Origin: Oreohelix idahoensis
Lineage: Eukaryota; Mollusca; Gastropoda; Stylommatophora; Oreohelicidae
Assembly: GCA_024509875.1 (NCBI GenBank)
Contig: JAMPIV010018979.1
Span: 124,001-188,000 of the forward strand
DNA: 64,000 nucleotides
Reading direction: 5' to 3'
The position numbers and the translations under genes are program-made. This document shows, one piece after another, positions 15,691-26,008 of the stretch; within the stretch, counting starts at the first letter, position 1; each line of letters starts with the position of its first letter. The notes below the pieces were generated by a model. That model ran no database searches. It was given only the letters and a program-made list of their open reading frames with translations, and had not been told where the DNA came from.

Positions 15691-18221
15691 GATTTTGCTG
15701 GGGAGGTTATGATGGTATCATAAAAGAATGAAATCAGTGTATGTATTTACCGTGTGAGGTCAAGCACATGTAGGCCCCTGACTCTATAAATGATGATGAT
15801 GAATTATGTGCAGGGAACCTAACGCTACCTCCCTAGATCTCACACGGTCACTATTTTGGCTCTAGTGTCTGGTGTATGATGTACCTAGTGTCTAGGGGAG
15901 AAATGAAATGATGGTACACAACACAAAAACACTTTAAGTTACTATGAGGAAGTGAATAAAACCTGTGGTTAAGTTTTTCTTTAATATTAATTTTTTTGTA
16001 CAATTTATTTTGCCTGTCCAGTCATATCGTTTGGACAGGTCTTTGAAAATGAGGACAAGATAGTTTACATAAAATATTAACTAAAATTGTGTGGACAATC
16101 TGCCCAAATACTACAATGTTATTATATGTATTTCCTATTTGAATGTTCACAGCTTAAATTTATTCCTCTAAGAGAGAGAGTCACTGTGTATGAAGGGCTG
16201 TAATGTCATCATACCCCACAAAAGTCCTGAGTATGACTTGAATTACCAAGGTTTATTTAAACCGAAACTGTCAGATGTACCCAGGTCCTTAACATATCAC
16301 CTGGGGTTTCTTGTTGAAAGATAAGATCTTGTGTAGTTGCAGAAATATCGATATCACGTCACACACCCAAGCTCCTGCTGTTATCTCTTGACAGCATATG
16401 TAAAGTGTAGGAGACTTCTCGGCGTAATCGTCACTCCTCAGGTTTCCTGTCACCAGCTGGCAACAGGAAACGAAACCTCTGCAACAACAGGACACCCTGG
16501 CCTTTTACATCTGATCACTTATTCTTTTATTTAATTTCATACGGGGGTATGGGGTCAGCCTCGCGTGCATTTCAGGTGCATATTTCCCCTAATTTTCATG
16601 ACTCCCACCTTGCTGTGACCACCCCTCAGGTCCCTATGGCAGATACGCCACTGTACGTTTACATAGTTTTCCTCAATAATATAATGTGGGGTAACCACAT
16701 TTCATTTCATATATTTTTCTCTTCTTTTTCTTTTTAAATATAAATGCTTCAGGCATGTTGAACAGTGTTCATTGAACACAGAGGCTTACTAATATGCTCT
16801 AATACAATAATATTCAAACATAATTATGACAACATACATTAGTTAGATACATTTCAACGTGAGGACTCAACAATGTCTGCTCTCGGCACGTCCTTCACTT
16901 TTTCCCAATAGCAGTATCTAACTTTGGTAATGGGATTAAACATATTAAATTCCTAAAGCATCCTTACCACAAATCAAGAAATATAAACAAATGACGCTGA
17001 CTTTGCACAGAAATGGCCTCAGTTTCCTCTGCTCCGTCCAGACTGTGAAATACTCATATAGTTATTTAATTTACTTTTAAATTTAACACAGCTGTTCTCA
17101 GCGTATCTGAATAAAATTACAGTTCAACTGGCAATGAAAAGTGAAAGCTTTTTGATAATATTTAGTAGCACTGGCCAATCGAAAGCTTGCGACTACCAGA
17201 ATTCAAATGCAGTTTCTGAAAAACCAAAATAATTCCAAACATACTCTGCGTCTGGTAGTCGATTGGCCAGCCTTCTTTAGTCATGCCAATGCAAAACGAT
17301 GTTAGTTTTTGATAACAATTTTCCTACCGCTCCCCTCTCCTTCTATACTCTTGTTACCCAAGCTAATTTGAGTTTCCTCAATGCCTCTCTTCTAAGCCGG
17401 TGTCCCCACTAACGTTAAGAAAAAAACAAGCAGAAACAACTGTCCGTCTGGTCGTGCGTTCGTAGACATTTAGTATTTTCTCAACAATTTGGGTAATACT
17501 GGGACTATCATATTTTTTAAACACATTCTTGCTCAGTGAATTCTAAGCTATACTACCATATATTTTTTATGTTCAGTTTCATTATGGTTTTAGATTTTCA
17601 ATTTTGTCACCGGTCATCGTCAAATAAATATTTTTCACCAGACGGCCATCTTCCCCTCTCGCTATCTCGCTAGCATGTATTTTTCAAATAACTAACTTGT
17701 TTTTGTGACGTCAGAAACATTACCGCGAGGAGGCGATAAAATTGTCTGCGTGTTTTGCCTCTATTGGCTTTGTCGCCACGTGTATATATGCATGGCAGAA
17801 TGTGTCAGGCGAAGCGGGGTTGTGCATGGCGGGTTAAGAATAGGCGTTAATAATTTGTATTGTATCGTGTAACACTACCAAAAAATGTAAGGATTACTAC
17901 TAAATTTGCGTTAAAGTTGACAGAATACGTTAATTCAGATAATTATTTTGCGGCACACTTCCTCCAAATCGTTAATTATAAGTCTTGGCTGCAAAGTGTA
18001 TGCAGCAGATCTGGTAAAATGTTAGTAGTACGTTTTCAAAACCGAAACTAAAACGCGTGTTGGATTTTTACCGTAGAATCGTTCTATAAGCTTTAGCACT
18101 GCACAAAAGGCAGCGTTGCTGGCGTGTGAGAGCATCACCGTCAGACACAATAGGGCTGTTTTTATTTATTATCCTTTTATGACTAAAATCTTACTGAAAT
18201 GAGCGATTATTCTCGCAGATT
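15691..18221. mobile_element. Foreign DNA splitting gag unit C; unclassified insertion
   Basis: The gag reading stops near 15690 and its next homologous residues (LLQLSQGLRG) begin near 18222. The 2.5 kb between holds no recognisable protein. A 10-bp inverted repeat (15749-15758 and 15839-15848, 'accgtgtgag') encloses about 80 bp. The second half, about 16900-17870, is a repeat also present at 55.9-56.7 kb. I could not find the target-site duplication, so the exact ends are uncertain and more than one insertion may be involved. Confidence 0.5.
16900..17870 (+). repeat. Dispersed promoter-like repeat, copy 1
   Basis: Collinear blocks are shared with 55860-56660: 'cttaccaca' plus 'gaaatataaacaa', then 'gtccagactg', then 'ggccaat', then 'attcttg.tcag', then 'acgtcagaaaca' and 'gataaaat'. 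The end of the copy carries several promoter-like words: a CRE-like 'tgacgtca' at about 17707, an inverted CCAAT box 'attgg' near 17763, an E-box 'cacgtg' near 17777 and a TATA-like 'tatatatg' near 17783. Whether these drive transcription is unknown. Family not recognised. Confidence 0.5.
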
Positions 18222-18820
18222 TTACTACAGTTATCACAAGGGCTGAGAGGAGTTTCTTATGAAGTTTTTGCAAAACTTGGAAAAGAGGACCAGGAAGATT
18301 ATGAAATCTTGAAGCAGGCATTGCTGGTTCGATATGAAAAGAACTCAGAATTTTATAGAAAGAAATTCAGAACTGTTAAACTACTTTCTGGAGAAACCTA
18401 CCACCAATTCTCTGCCAGATTAGAAACCTACTTGGAGAAGTGGACTACTCTGGGGAAATGTCAAGACCTAAAAGAAATGGTCATGATGGAACAACTGAGA
18501 GAGTCTATGCCTCCAGACATGAGAAAATTTCTTATGGAACAAGAGGTGCAGAGAGATTGGGGGAGATTTTAACAGTTGCTGAGAGATATCAGGCAGCTCA
18601 GAAAGAAATAGCATGAATCAAGAGGAAAGTAGGAAAAAGTAATAGACCAACCCCAAACCAGAATGAGTATAATAATAGGGACCAACAACACAGATACAAC
18701 CAAGGTTATGACAAACATAAATATGACCATAGAGACAGGAAACCTCAGGTACAAGATAAGAAACCCTACAGACAGGGAGATAAGTGGTGCAAAATTTGCA
18801 AAATGAACAACCACATTTCT
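18222..18820 (+). pseudogene. C-terminal half of gag unit C (capsid and start of zinc knuckle)
   Basis: The capsid segment (LRGVSYEVFAKLGKEDQEDYE, then ARLETYLEKWTTLGKCQDL, ending MPPDMRKFLMEQEVQ) runs to about 18560. A one-base frameshift near 18555 moves the frame to EILTVAERYQAAQKEIA, a TGA lies near 18613, and then an Asn/Gln/Arg/Lys-rich linker leads to the first half of a zinc knuckle, WCKICKMNNH, at 18787-18816. The second half of the knuckle is lost at the junction with a LINE. The domain order and linker match a Ty3/gypsy nucleocapsid. Confidence 0.8.
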
Positions 18821-20962
18821 CAGTTAAGATTCAATTTAGACAAACTGAAAGATCCAGAAATCGCGGGAATCTTTGAGGCAACTGTTGGAGGAAAATTCGC
18901 AGCTCTCAATTTTTTGGAGGATGATATCAACTCAATCACAGAGAACATGAAAGACGTGCTCATTGAATCAGCAACAGAAATACTTGGTAAAAGAAAGAAA
19001 ATAAACAAACCATGGGTTACAGATGACATTCTGAAGTTATGTGATACACGGCGGGAAATGAAAAAGGTTAAGAAAGAGGTTCCTGAAGCAGCATGGCAAT
19101 ACAGTATGGTGAATAAAAATATTAGGAAGAAAATGAAACAGGCCAAAGAAAAATGGGTAGCTGATCAATGTGAGTCCATTAATACGGGGCTAATAAAAGG
19201 TAACAGCAAGGCAGCTTTTGACACATTAAGAAAACTATCAAAACCCCAACAGCCCAGGGTAACTGTCATAGAAGATAGCAATGGGGCTCTGCTCAATGAA
19301 AAAACAGCTGTAATGAGAAGGTGGACAGAATATTGTAAAGAATTATATAACTGTAAACTTGACACTGACTTAGACATATTAAACAACATTAAGTGCGAAA
19401 ACAGGGAACTCGGAAATGCAGCAATATTACGGGAAGAAGTGGAAGAGGCTATATGTTCGATGAAAGGAGGGAAGTCACCGGGTGTGGATAATATCCCAGC
19501 AGAGCTCTTGAAATATGGAGGACCAGATATAGTAAAAATCATGACAACAATTTGCCAGAAGATATGGAGTACAAAAAAATGGCCAAAAGAATGGACGCAG
19601 TCATTAGTAATACCGCTTCCAAAGAAAGGAAATCTAAAAATGTGCAAGAACTACAGAACCATTAGCCTTATTAGTCATCCAAGTAAGGTGATGTTAAGGA
19701 TACTTTTGAACAGAATAAAGCAGAAATCAGAAGAAATCTTGTCAGAGGAACAGGCTGGCTTTAGACCAAAAAGAAGTACCTCAGAACAAATCTTCAATAT
19801 TAGAGTACTTATCGAAAAACATCTCCAACATCAACACGATTTATACCATAACTTCATCGATTTCACAAAAGCCTTCGATCGAGTCTGGCATGAAGGCTTA
19901 TGGCAAGTAATGAGAAAATTCAATTTTGATACCAACATCATAGATATCATTGAAGCACTATACAAGGACGCAAGCAGTGCTGTTTTTGCAAGCAACGACA
20001 TTGGAGAATTTTTCAAAACAACTGTAGGAGTTCGGCAGGGATGTATCCTGTCCCCAGTGCTCTTTAATATTTATCTAGAACATATTATGCAGGAGGCTCT
20101 CTACGATTATAAATCAACCATATCGATTGGAGGCCGACCTCTGTGCAACCTACGTTTTGCTGATGATATTGATCTGATAGCTGGATCAGAATCAGAACTT
20201 CAAGACCTTACCTCTAGACTGGAGAAAGTAACAAGAACGTATGGGATGGAAATTAATATAGAAAAAAGCAAGATATTGGTGAATAGCCATAAGAAACATG
20301 TTCCGACCAACATTACGTTAAATAGGCAAACGTTAGAAGAAGTTAACACCTTTAAATATCTCGGGTCCACTATATGTAGTGATGGAAGATCAAGTAAAGA
20401 AATCAAGACAAGACTTGAGATGGCCTCAGCTGCCATGACAAAGTTGAATGTGATCTGGAAAAGTAACATCAGTTTTCCTGTGAAGATCAAATTATACAAA
20501 TCACTTGTATTATCTATTCTCTTGTATGGGTGTGAGAGCTGGACACTCACTGCAGATACGGAGCGAAGGATTCAGGCTTTCGAGCATAAATGTTATAGAA
20601 GAATTTTGCGCATTTGCTATAAAGAGCACAAATTAAATGTCTATGTTAGAGAGAAGATAAACACCTATGCAGGCCACCAAGAACCACTTTTGTCAATAGT
20701 GAAACATCGAAAGCTTGCCTGGTTTGGGCATGTAACTCGTCATGACTCCCTTTCGAAAACGATCCTTCAGGGGACAGTCGAAGGTAAACGGAGAAGAGGA
20801 AGGCAGAGAAAATCCTGGGCTGATAACATCACAGAATGGGCAGGACACGGTTTTTCCACACTTGTACGCATTGCTGAGGATAGAGAGCAGTGGAGGACCC
20901 TGTCTGCTGATGCTTCCACCATGGCACCCCTACGACCCATGACGGGTTACGGGCTGAGATGA
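18803..20962 (+). CDS. Chimeric gag-knuckle / LINE reverse transcriptase ORF
   Basis: This is the reading frame itself. Its first eight or so codons (MNNHIS) belong to the interrupted gag nucleocapsid and the rest to the LINE RT described for 18820-20983. The ATG is therefore the gag's internal Met. Counting back in the same frame, it stays open to just after the TGA near 18613, giving about 780 codons of gag linker plus RT. Expression is unknown. The RT palm residues and the C-terminal tail all look intact by eye. Confidence 0.75.
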   Translation: MNNHISQLRFNLDKLKDPEIAGIFEATVGGKFAALNFLEDDINSITENMKDVLIESATEILGKRKKINKPWVTDDILKLCDTRREMKKVKKEVPEAAWQYSMVNKNIRKKMKQAKEKWVADQCESINTGLIKGNSKAAFDTLRKLSKPQQPRVTVIEDSNGALLNEKTAVMRRWTEYCKELYNCKLDTDLDILNNIKCENRELGNAAILREEVEEAICSMKGGKSPGVDNIPAELLKYGGPDIVKIMTTICQKIWSTKKWPKEWTQSLVIPLPKKGNLKMCKNYRTISLISHPSKVMLRILLNRIKQKSEEILSEEQAGFRPKRSTSEQIFNIRVLIEKHLQHQHDLYHNFIDFTKAFDRVWHEGLWQVMRKFNFDTNIIDIIEALYKDASSAVFASNDIGEFFKTTVGVRQGCILSPVLFNIYLEHIMQEALYDYKSTISIGGRPLCNLRFADDIDLIAGSESELQDLTSRLEKVTRTYGMEINIEKSKILVNSHKKHVPTNITLNRQTLEEVNTFKYLGSTICSDGRSSKEIKTRLEMASAAMTKLNVIWKSNISFPVKIKLYKSLVLSILLYGCESWTLTADTERRIQAFEHKCYRRILRICYKEHKLNVYVREKINTYAGHQEPLLSIVKHRKLAWFGHVTRHDSLSKTILQGTVEGKRRRGRQRKSWADNITEWAGHGFSTLVRIAEDREQWRTLSADASTMAPLRPMTGYGLR

Positions 20963-20983
20963 GATGATGATGATGATTCAGGA
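18820..20983 (+). mobile_element. 5'-truncated RTE-like LINE with an intact RT frame
   Basis: The open frame 18803-20962 (719 codons) starts inside the gag zinc knuckle and runs through a full reverse transcriptase of the non-LTR type. Landmarks: KPWVTDDILKLCDTRREMKK upstream; KGGKSPGVDNIPAELLKYGG at about residues 217-236; the AGFRPKRSTSEQIF block; FIDFTKAFDRVW (catalytic Asp); GVRQGCILSPVLFNIYLE; LRFADDIDLIAGSE with the catalytic DD near residue 453; and the C-terminal LYGCESWTL, AWFGHVTRHD and RRGRQRKSWADNI tail common in animal RTE/Jockey-side LINEs. The apurinic endonuclease is missing, so the copy is truncated at its 5' end. The 3' end carries a (GAT)n tail at 20959-20977. The frame is unbroken, suggesting a fairly recent insertion, but it cannot retrotranspose alone without the endonuclease. 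Confidence 0.85.
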
Positions 20984-21300
20984 TTGGAATATGACTCAGT
21001 TGTGAGTGCAAAAAAGGCCCAAGCTAAAGATAGCTCATTAAAACCATGCTTTGGCAAATTGCCAGACAGCCATAACCCCCCTAAGAAAGGACAATTTTAT
21101 TTGAATGATGGATTGCTTTACAGGAAAGCTGGAGCAGGACAAAAGGGGTATGGACAGTTAGTAATGCCATTGTGTTACAGGGACAAGGTTATGGAATTAG
21201 CACATGTTGTACCAGCCGGTGGACATATGAAAATCGGTACCATCTGTCAAAGGCTCCAGTTAGCAGGATCAAAGGCCCTCAAGTCTTTTGTTGACACGTG
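20984..21300 (+). pseudogene. Gypsy integrase N-terminal zinc domain fragment
   Basis: The frame after the LINE tail encodes the segment that precedes and includes the HHCC zinc domain of a Ty3/gypsy integrase: KPCFGKLPDS, then FYLNDGLLYRK, then QLVMPLCYRDKVMELAHVVP with GGHMKIGTICQRLQ. The two His of the HHCC motif are visible (LAHVVPAGGHM) and the Cys pair is lost where homology ends near 21280. It is probably the downstream part of gag unit C, brought close by deletion of the protease (and, in a conventional gypsy, RT/RNase H) at the site now filled by the LINE. If the parent had Gmr1-type order, only the protease region need be missing. Confidence 0.75.
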
Positions 21301-23206
21301 ATCACGAACTCGATCCGACACTCGATCATGAGCTCGATCAGGAACGATCATAAAACCCTCTAGGTTTAACAAGCGCAAGGTGAGGCTGTATTTACTGAAG
21401 TACATCTGACCTGCTTGCAGCGTGAAAAAAACTTTTCTTGCAGATACTGCCTTTCAGTCTCTCACTCTGGCGTCTGGATTTTATGTGTGTTACACATTTT
21501 TTCACAAACAAAGCAAGTGGTACCAAATTTTGTAACATTTCTATACAAAACAATGTACGCACATCTATTTTCGTTTTTTGTTTGAGTGCATTTGGTACCA
21601 ACAATAAAAATGGTATCGTAAAACCTGTTGTTATAATACTTGTGTTTGTTTTAAATCAAATAATAAACTAAATGCCTCAATATGTTAGCAATGTGTTTGA
21701 TATGATAAGATTGTTAGCCTCATGTACAATTTTACAAGAGCCTTTTTATTAGGACGTGAGCGGGGGAACAGTGATTTTAATCTTTCTTTCTCACATCAGT
21801 GACCGGCGGACATACATGCCATTAAAATTAACATCATGTACCATCTTCGCACAGAAGACCGGATGTAATGAATCTTAGACGGTTGCGTCTCTCGCCTTGA
21901 TGATACATTATGATAGGTTATTTCCTGTTCATCATTAGCCGTTAGGTTCCGACTTACAGAGTTGTCCTCTTGCTCGCTTGGATAAATCTTCAAAATATTC
22001 ATCAAACAGTTATCTATCTTTGGCCATAGGCAGACATACAATCAGTTATACATAAAACAAATATACAGTCGGACTGCTAGTGTGACAGATAGGCAGGCAT
22101 TCAGACAGATAGACAGACAATCAGACAGACGGACAGTCAGATAGAGAGACTGACAGTAAGGTTGGATACAAATGTAGTACAAAAAATATGCTAGTTAATT
22201 TATTTAGAGGAATTAATGAAGGAATTTTCAAATAGTAGAAATGCAAAATAACAATATAAATTTGTAAATTAATTTTGATTGCCGTTTAATTTATTTGGTT
22301 GGTGCTAGTCAAATATTTTAGCAATAGCCATTATTTTGAAAACAAAAATAATTTATTTCAATAATTTTTAAATATTGCATCTGCTTATATTTTTTTTTTT
22401 TTTCATTTTCTTTAAAACAATAAAACTTGTAAGAGCAAGAAAATCATTTGGTCTTAGCTCCTTACATGTTTGTGCATCTTTTAGTGAACTATCATAACAA
22501 ACTTCGACCTAAATAAATTATGTGCCCGGCATCTGTGACGCAAAATACGCTAGGAAAACAAAACACACACACAAACATATACACACAAGCGAAGCTAAAT
22601 TAAGTTACAACATTTGGTTATTTTACCCCCACGGGACGATACATAACACAGAATAAAGGGACTACAATTCTGTGAACAACATTTTTAACGGCTATTTCAA
22701 TCTGTTCTTCTATACCGATCTGTTAATGCGCGGAATCTTGTATCTTTTCCTAGGTTCTTATGTGTGTTAGTATATGCCAATACAGTTGGTGTGTAAAAGT
22801 AAATCTCAATTAGAATTATAAAGACATGAATCCTGAAATTTGTACGTACTCACTTAATGAATTTGTACATAATGTCATGTCTATAATCCTTAACTACATG
22901 AGCGTAAAGAAAAATAAAGTGACCGCCGTTAAAATGATATGTAAGAGTAAGTAGAAAAAAATAATTATAGAAAAATGGTTATCAGTAAACCGTCCACATA
23001 CAAAATGTATACTTAATGTAAACTCTTTACTCATAAATTGTGTAAACATATACGTAATAATAATTATTTATTTAAAACTCAAGATGGCACAATAACTTCA
23101 ACAATTACACATATCAGAATTATTAAAAACTCAGTTACATATGTCATGAACCGTTTATAGAATGAATGTCAGTACTCATGCTCCGGCGTGAGCTAGTGGT
23201 ATTTAT
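21301..23206. other. 1.9 kb without recognisable genes
   Basis: 21301-21350 has four loosely repeated 'ctcgatca'-like words. 22081-22160 is an imperfect GACA/GATA microsatellite and 22390-22403 is a T run. The 81-codon minus frame at 21796-22041 and the 77-codon plus frame at 21438-21671 show no known motif. Confidence 0.35.
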
Positions 23207-24422
23207 GTAAGTTGTGAGTTGAAGTGAGTGAATGTTAAGTTTGACTGTGGGCATGAATGAATTAGTAGCAGTAAGTTGTGAGTGGAAGTGAGTGAATGTT
23301 AAGTTTGACTGTTGGCATGAATGAATTAGTAGCATTAAGTTGTGAGTTGAAGTGAATGAATGTTAAGTTTGACTGTTGGCATGAATGAATTAGTAGCAGT
23401 AAGTTGTGAGTTGAAGTGAGTGAATGTTAAGTTTGACTGTTGGCATGAATGAATTAGTAGCAGTAAGTTGTGAGTTGAAGTTAGTGAATGTTAAGTTTGA
23501 CTGTTGGCATGAATGAATTAGTAGCAGTAAGTTGTGAGTTGAAGTGAGTGAATGTTAAGTTTGACTGTTGGCATGAATGAATTAGTAGCAGTAAGTTGTG
23601 AGTTGAAGTGAGTGAATGTTAAGTTTGACTGTTGGCATGAATGAATTAGTAGCAGTAAGTTGTGAGTTGAAGTTAATGAATGTTAAGTTTGACTGTTGGC
23701 ATGAATGAATTAGTAGCAGTAAGTTGTGAGTTGAAGTGAGTGAATGTTAAGTTTGACTGTGGGCATGAATGAATTAGTAGCAGTAAGTTGTGAGTTGAAG
23801 TGAGTGAATGTTAAGTTTGACTGTTGGCATGAATGAATTAGTAGCAGTAAGTTGTGAGTTGAAGTGAGTGAATGTTAAGTTTGACTGTGGGCATGAATGA
23901 ATTAGTAGCAGTAAGTTGTGAGTTGAAGTGAGTGAATGTTAAGTTTGACTGTTGGCATGAATGAATTAGCAGCAGTAAGTTGTGAGTTGAAGTGAGTGAA
24001 TGTTAAGTTTGACTGTGGGCATGAATGAATTAGTAGCAGTAAGTTGTGAGTTGAAGTGAGTGAATGTTAAGTTTGACTGTTGGCATGAATGAATTAGTAG
24101 CAGTAAGTTGTGAGTTGAAGTTAATGAATGTTAAGTTTGACTGTTGGCATGAATGAATTAGTAGCAGTAAGTTGTGAGTTGAAGTTAATGAATGTTAAGT
24201 TTGACTGTTGGCATGAATGAATTAGTAGCAGTAAGCTGTGAGTTGAAGTGAGTGAATGTTAAGTTTGACTGTTGGCATGAATGAATTAGTAGCAGTAAGT
24301 TGTGAGTTGAAGTGAGTGAATGTTAAGTTTGACTGTGGGCATGAATGAATTAGTAGCAGTAAGTTGTGAGTTGAAGTGAGTGAATGTTAAGTTTGACTGT
24401 GGGCATGAATGAATTAGTAGCA
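23207..24422. repeat. 64-bp minisatellite, 19 units
   Basis: The unit 'gtaagttgtgagttgaagtg...' starts at 23207 and repeats every 64 bp (23271, 23335, 23399 and so on) to 24359, ending at about 24422. Units differ at two main places: 'gttggc' or 'gtgggc' in the middle, and 'tgagtg' or 'ttaatg' earlier. 64 is not a multiple of three and all frames are closed by stops, so it is non-coding. Unit identity is very high, implying recent amplification. Confidence 0.98.
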
Positions 24423-25440
24423 GTCAGCACTAATGTTGAGTTCACCGGCATGACTGAGTTGTTGCGCACGAAATGGTGGTGAAGACTGGTCAGGTGTGAA
24501 AAGGGTCATGTGGGGTAAGGGATTAGAGAGAGAGATTGGAGCGAGGAGAGAGAAGACGAATTGGATGAAGGAAGGTAGACAGTAGAAAGTATATTGAGAT
24601 GTAGTGAAATTCGTTCCGTTGGATGATGTTTCAATTATGCACATCATACATTGTGCTTTTCTTATGATTACTGGCCAAAGCGGCAGTCTGCCTGTGTTAT
24701 TGTGTTATGATAAATTTGTGATATAAAGTCGTCGGATATCGTGCTTACGTGTTGGAGTTCATCGAATTAACATTAGCTGTGAATAACGAGCAATGTTTGT
24801 CGCTCCTATATAATGTAATATATAAGATATTTGTCAATGTGCACTCACAGCTAAGCACTTGACAACATACAAACATTTCCTAACCAACATATAGGACTTC
24901 TCAAATTAGCGTAAACGTGGGTGGCCTACATTAGCGTTGGCATTTGATAACCGTCTTTTTCATCTATTCATTTGGTCATCGCCCTACAGTCCTCAAAGGA
25001 GTATAGGCCTACAACAAACTTACACCATGTCTTCCTGTATTGTGTCATCAGCTCTAGGTCTGTATATGTCTACTTCACTCCCTTCATGTCATTCACTATG
25101 TCACTATTCGCACTCAAGTACCACACTAACAGCGAGATGGACATCTGTAGTGGTTTTCACATAAATGTGAACATTTCTTGTCGTTTTCGCATGACTTGAA
25201 ATGTTTACAAGTTTTGAATGTTTACAAGAGTAAAGTTTGGCTTTTTCAGATTTGGTGTTCATAACTAAATTTGAAATGCAACAATACAGGCGTCCGTTTC
25301 CATGTCAACCAATAACACATTGCACTAAAATTCTCTATTACGCCAGAAGAATATTGTTGTAAATTATGCCTGTGCATTTAAAACCCTCAATTATTTCGTA
25401 TCAATAACATTTCAAGTTTGCTCGTGATCTTACGTGTTTG
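24423..25440 (-). other. Non-coding stretch with a probable LINE 3' end on the minus strand
   Basis: At 24960-25050 the words 'catctattcat', 'aaaggagtataggcctacaacaaac' and the following 'ttacaccatgtcttcctgta' parallel 43837-43905 at the 3' end of the minus-strand RTE-like LINE ('gatctattcat', 'aagaagcataggcctt', 'caacaaacacatgccaagtcc'). This suggests a short decayed 3' end of the same LINE type. Nothing else was recognised; the 77-codon minus frame at 24414-24647 is unassigned. Confidence 0.45.
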
Positions 25441-25948
25441 AACATGAGAATGTAGTATTTACGTGCATCAACCTGAGAATACAGTATATACGCGAATCAA
25501 CCTGAGAATACAGTATTTACGAGCATCAACATGAAAATATAACATTTACGTGCATACACCTGAGAATACATTATTTACGTACATCAGCATGAGAATACTG
25601 TATTTACGTGCATCAACATGAAAATACATCATTTATGTGCATCCATCTGAGAATACAGTATTTACGTGCAGCAACCTGAGAATACAATATTTACGTGCAT
25701 CAACCTCAGAATACAACATTTACGTGCAACAACATGAGAATACAGTATTTTCGCGCATCAACGTGAGAATACAAAAGTTCCGTTAATGAATCTGAGAATA
25801 CAGTATTTACGAAGATGAACCTGAGAATACAGTATTTCCGTGAATAAACCTGAGAATTCATTATTTACATGCTTGGACCTGAGAATACAGTATTTCCATG
25901 AATGAATCTGAGAATACAGTATTTACGTGTATGAACCTTATAATACTG
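25441..25948. repeat. Degenerate 29-bp tandem repeat, about 17 units
   Basis: The unit 'aacctgagaatacagtattt' plus 'acgtgcatc' starts at 25441, 25470 and 25499 and so on, with period 29 bp. It decays toward the right end near 25948. Copies diverge far more than those of the 64-bp array, so it is older. It ends about 60 bp before the Tigger-like element. Confidence 0.92.
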
Positions 25949-26008
25949 GTCGTCATCATCATTCACATGTTAACCCCTCAACCCAACACCCTTCCCCCCA
26001 AAGGAGTA

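Noticed and set aside
15749..15848. 10-bp inverted repeat as a MITE
   Set aside because: No target duplication at its borders; it may be a chance foldback within the inserted DNA.
19165..20550. Minus-strand frames of 61-160 codons
   Set aside because: They are shadows of the intact plus-strand RT ORF.
21301..21350. Palindromic 'gatc/tcga'-rich words as a regulatory site
   Set aside because: The units are irregular and too short to define a motif.
23144..24422. Possible CRISPR array or repeated protein in the 64-bp array
   Set aside because: There are no unique spacers, units are directly abutting, the genome is eukaryotic, and the period is not a multiple of three.
25441..25948. 29-bp repeats with CRISPR-like unit length
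   Set aside because: The repeats are head to tail without spacers and degrade gradually, as in a minisatellite.
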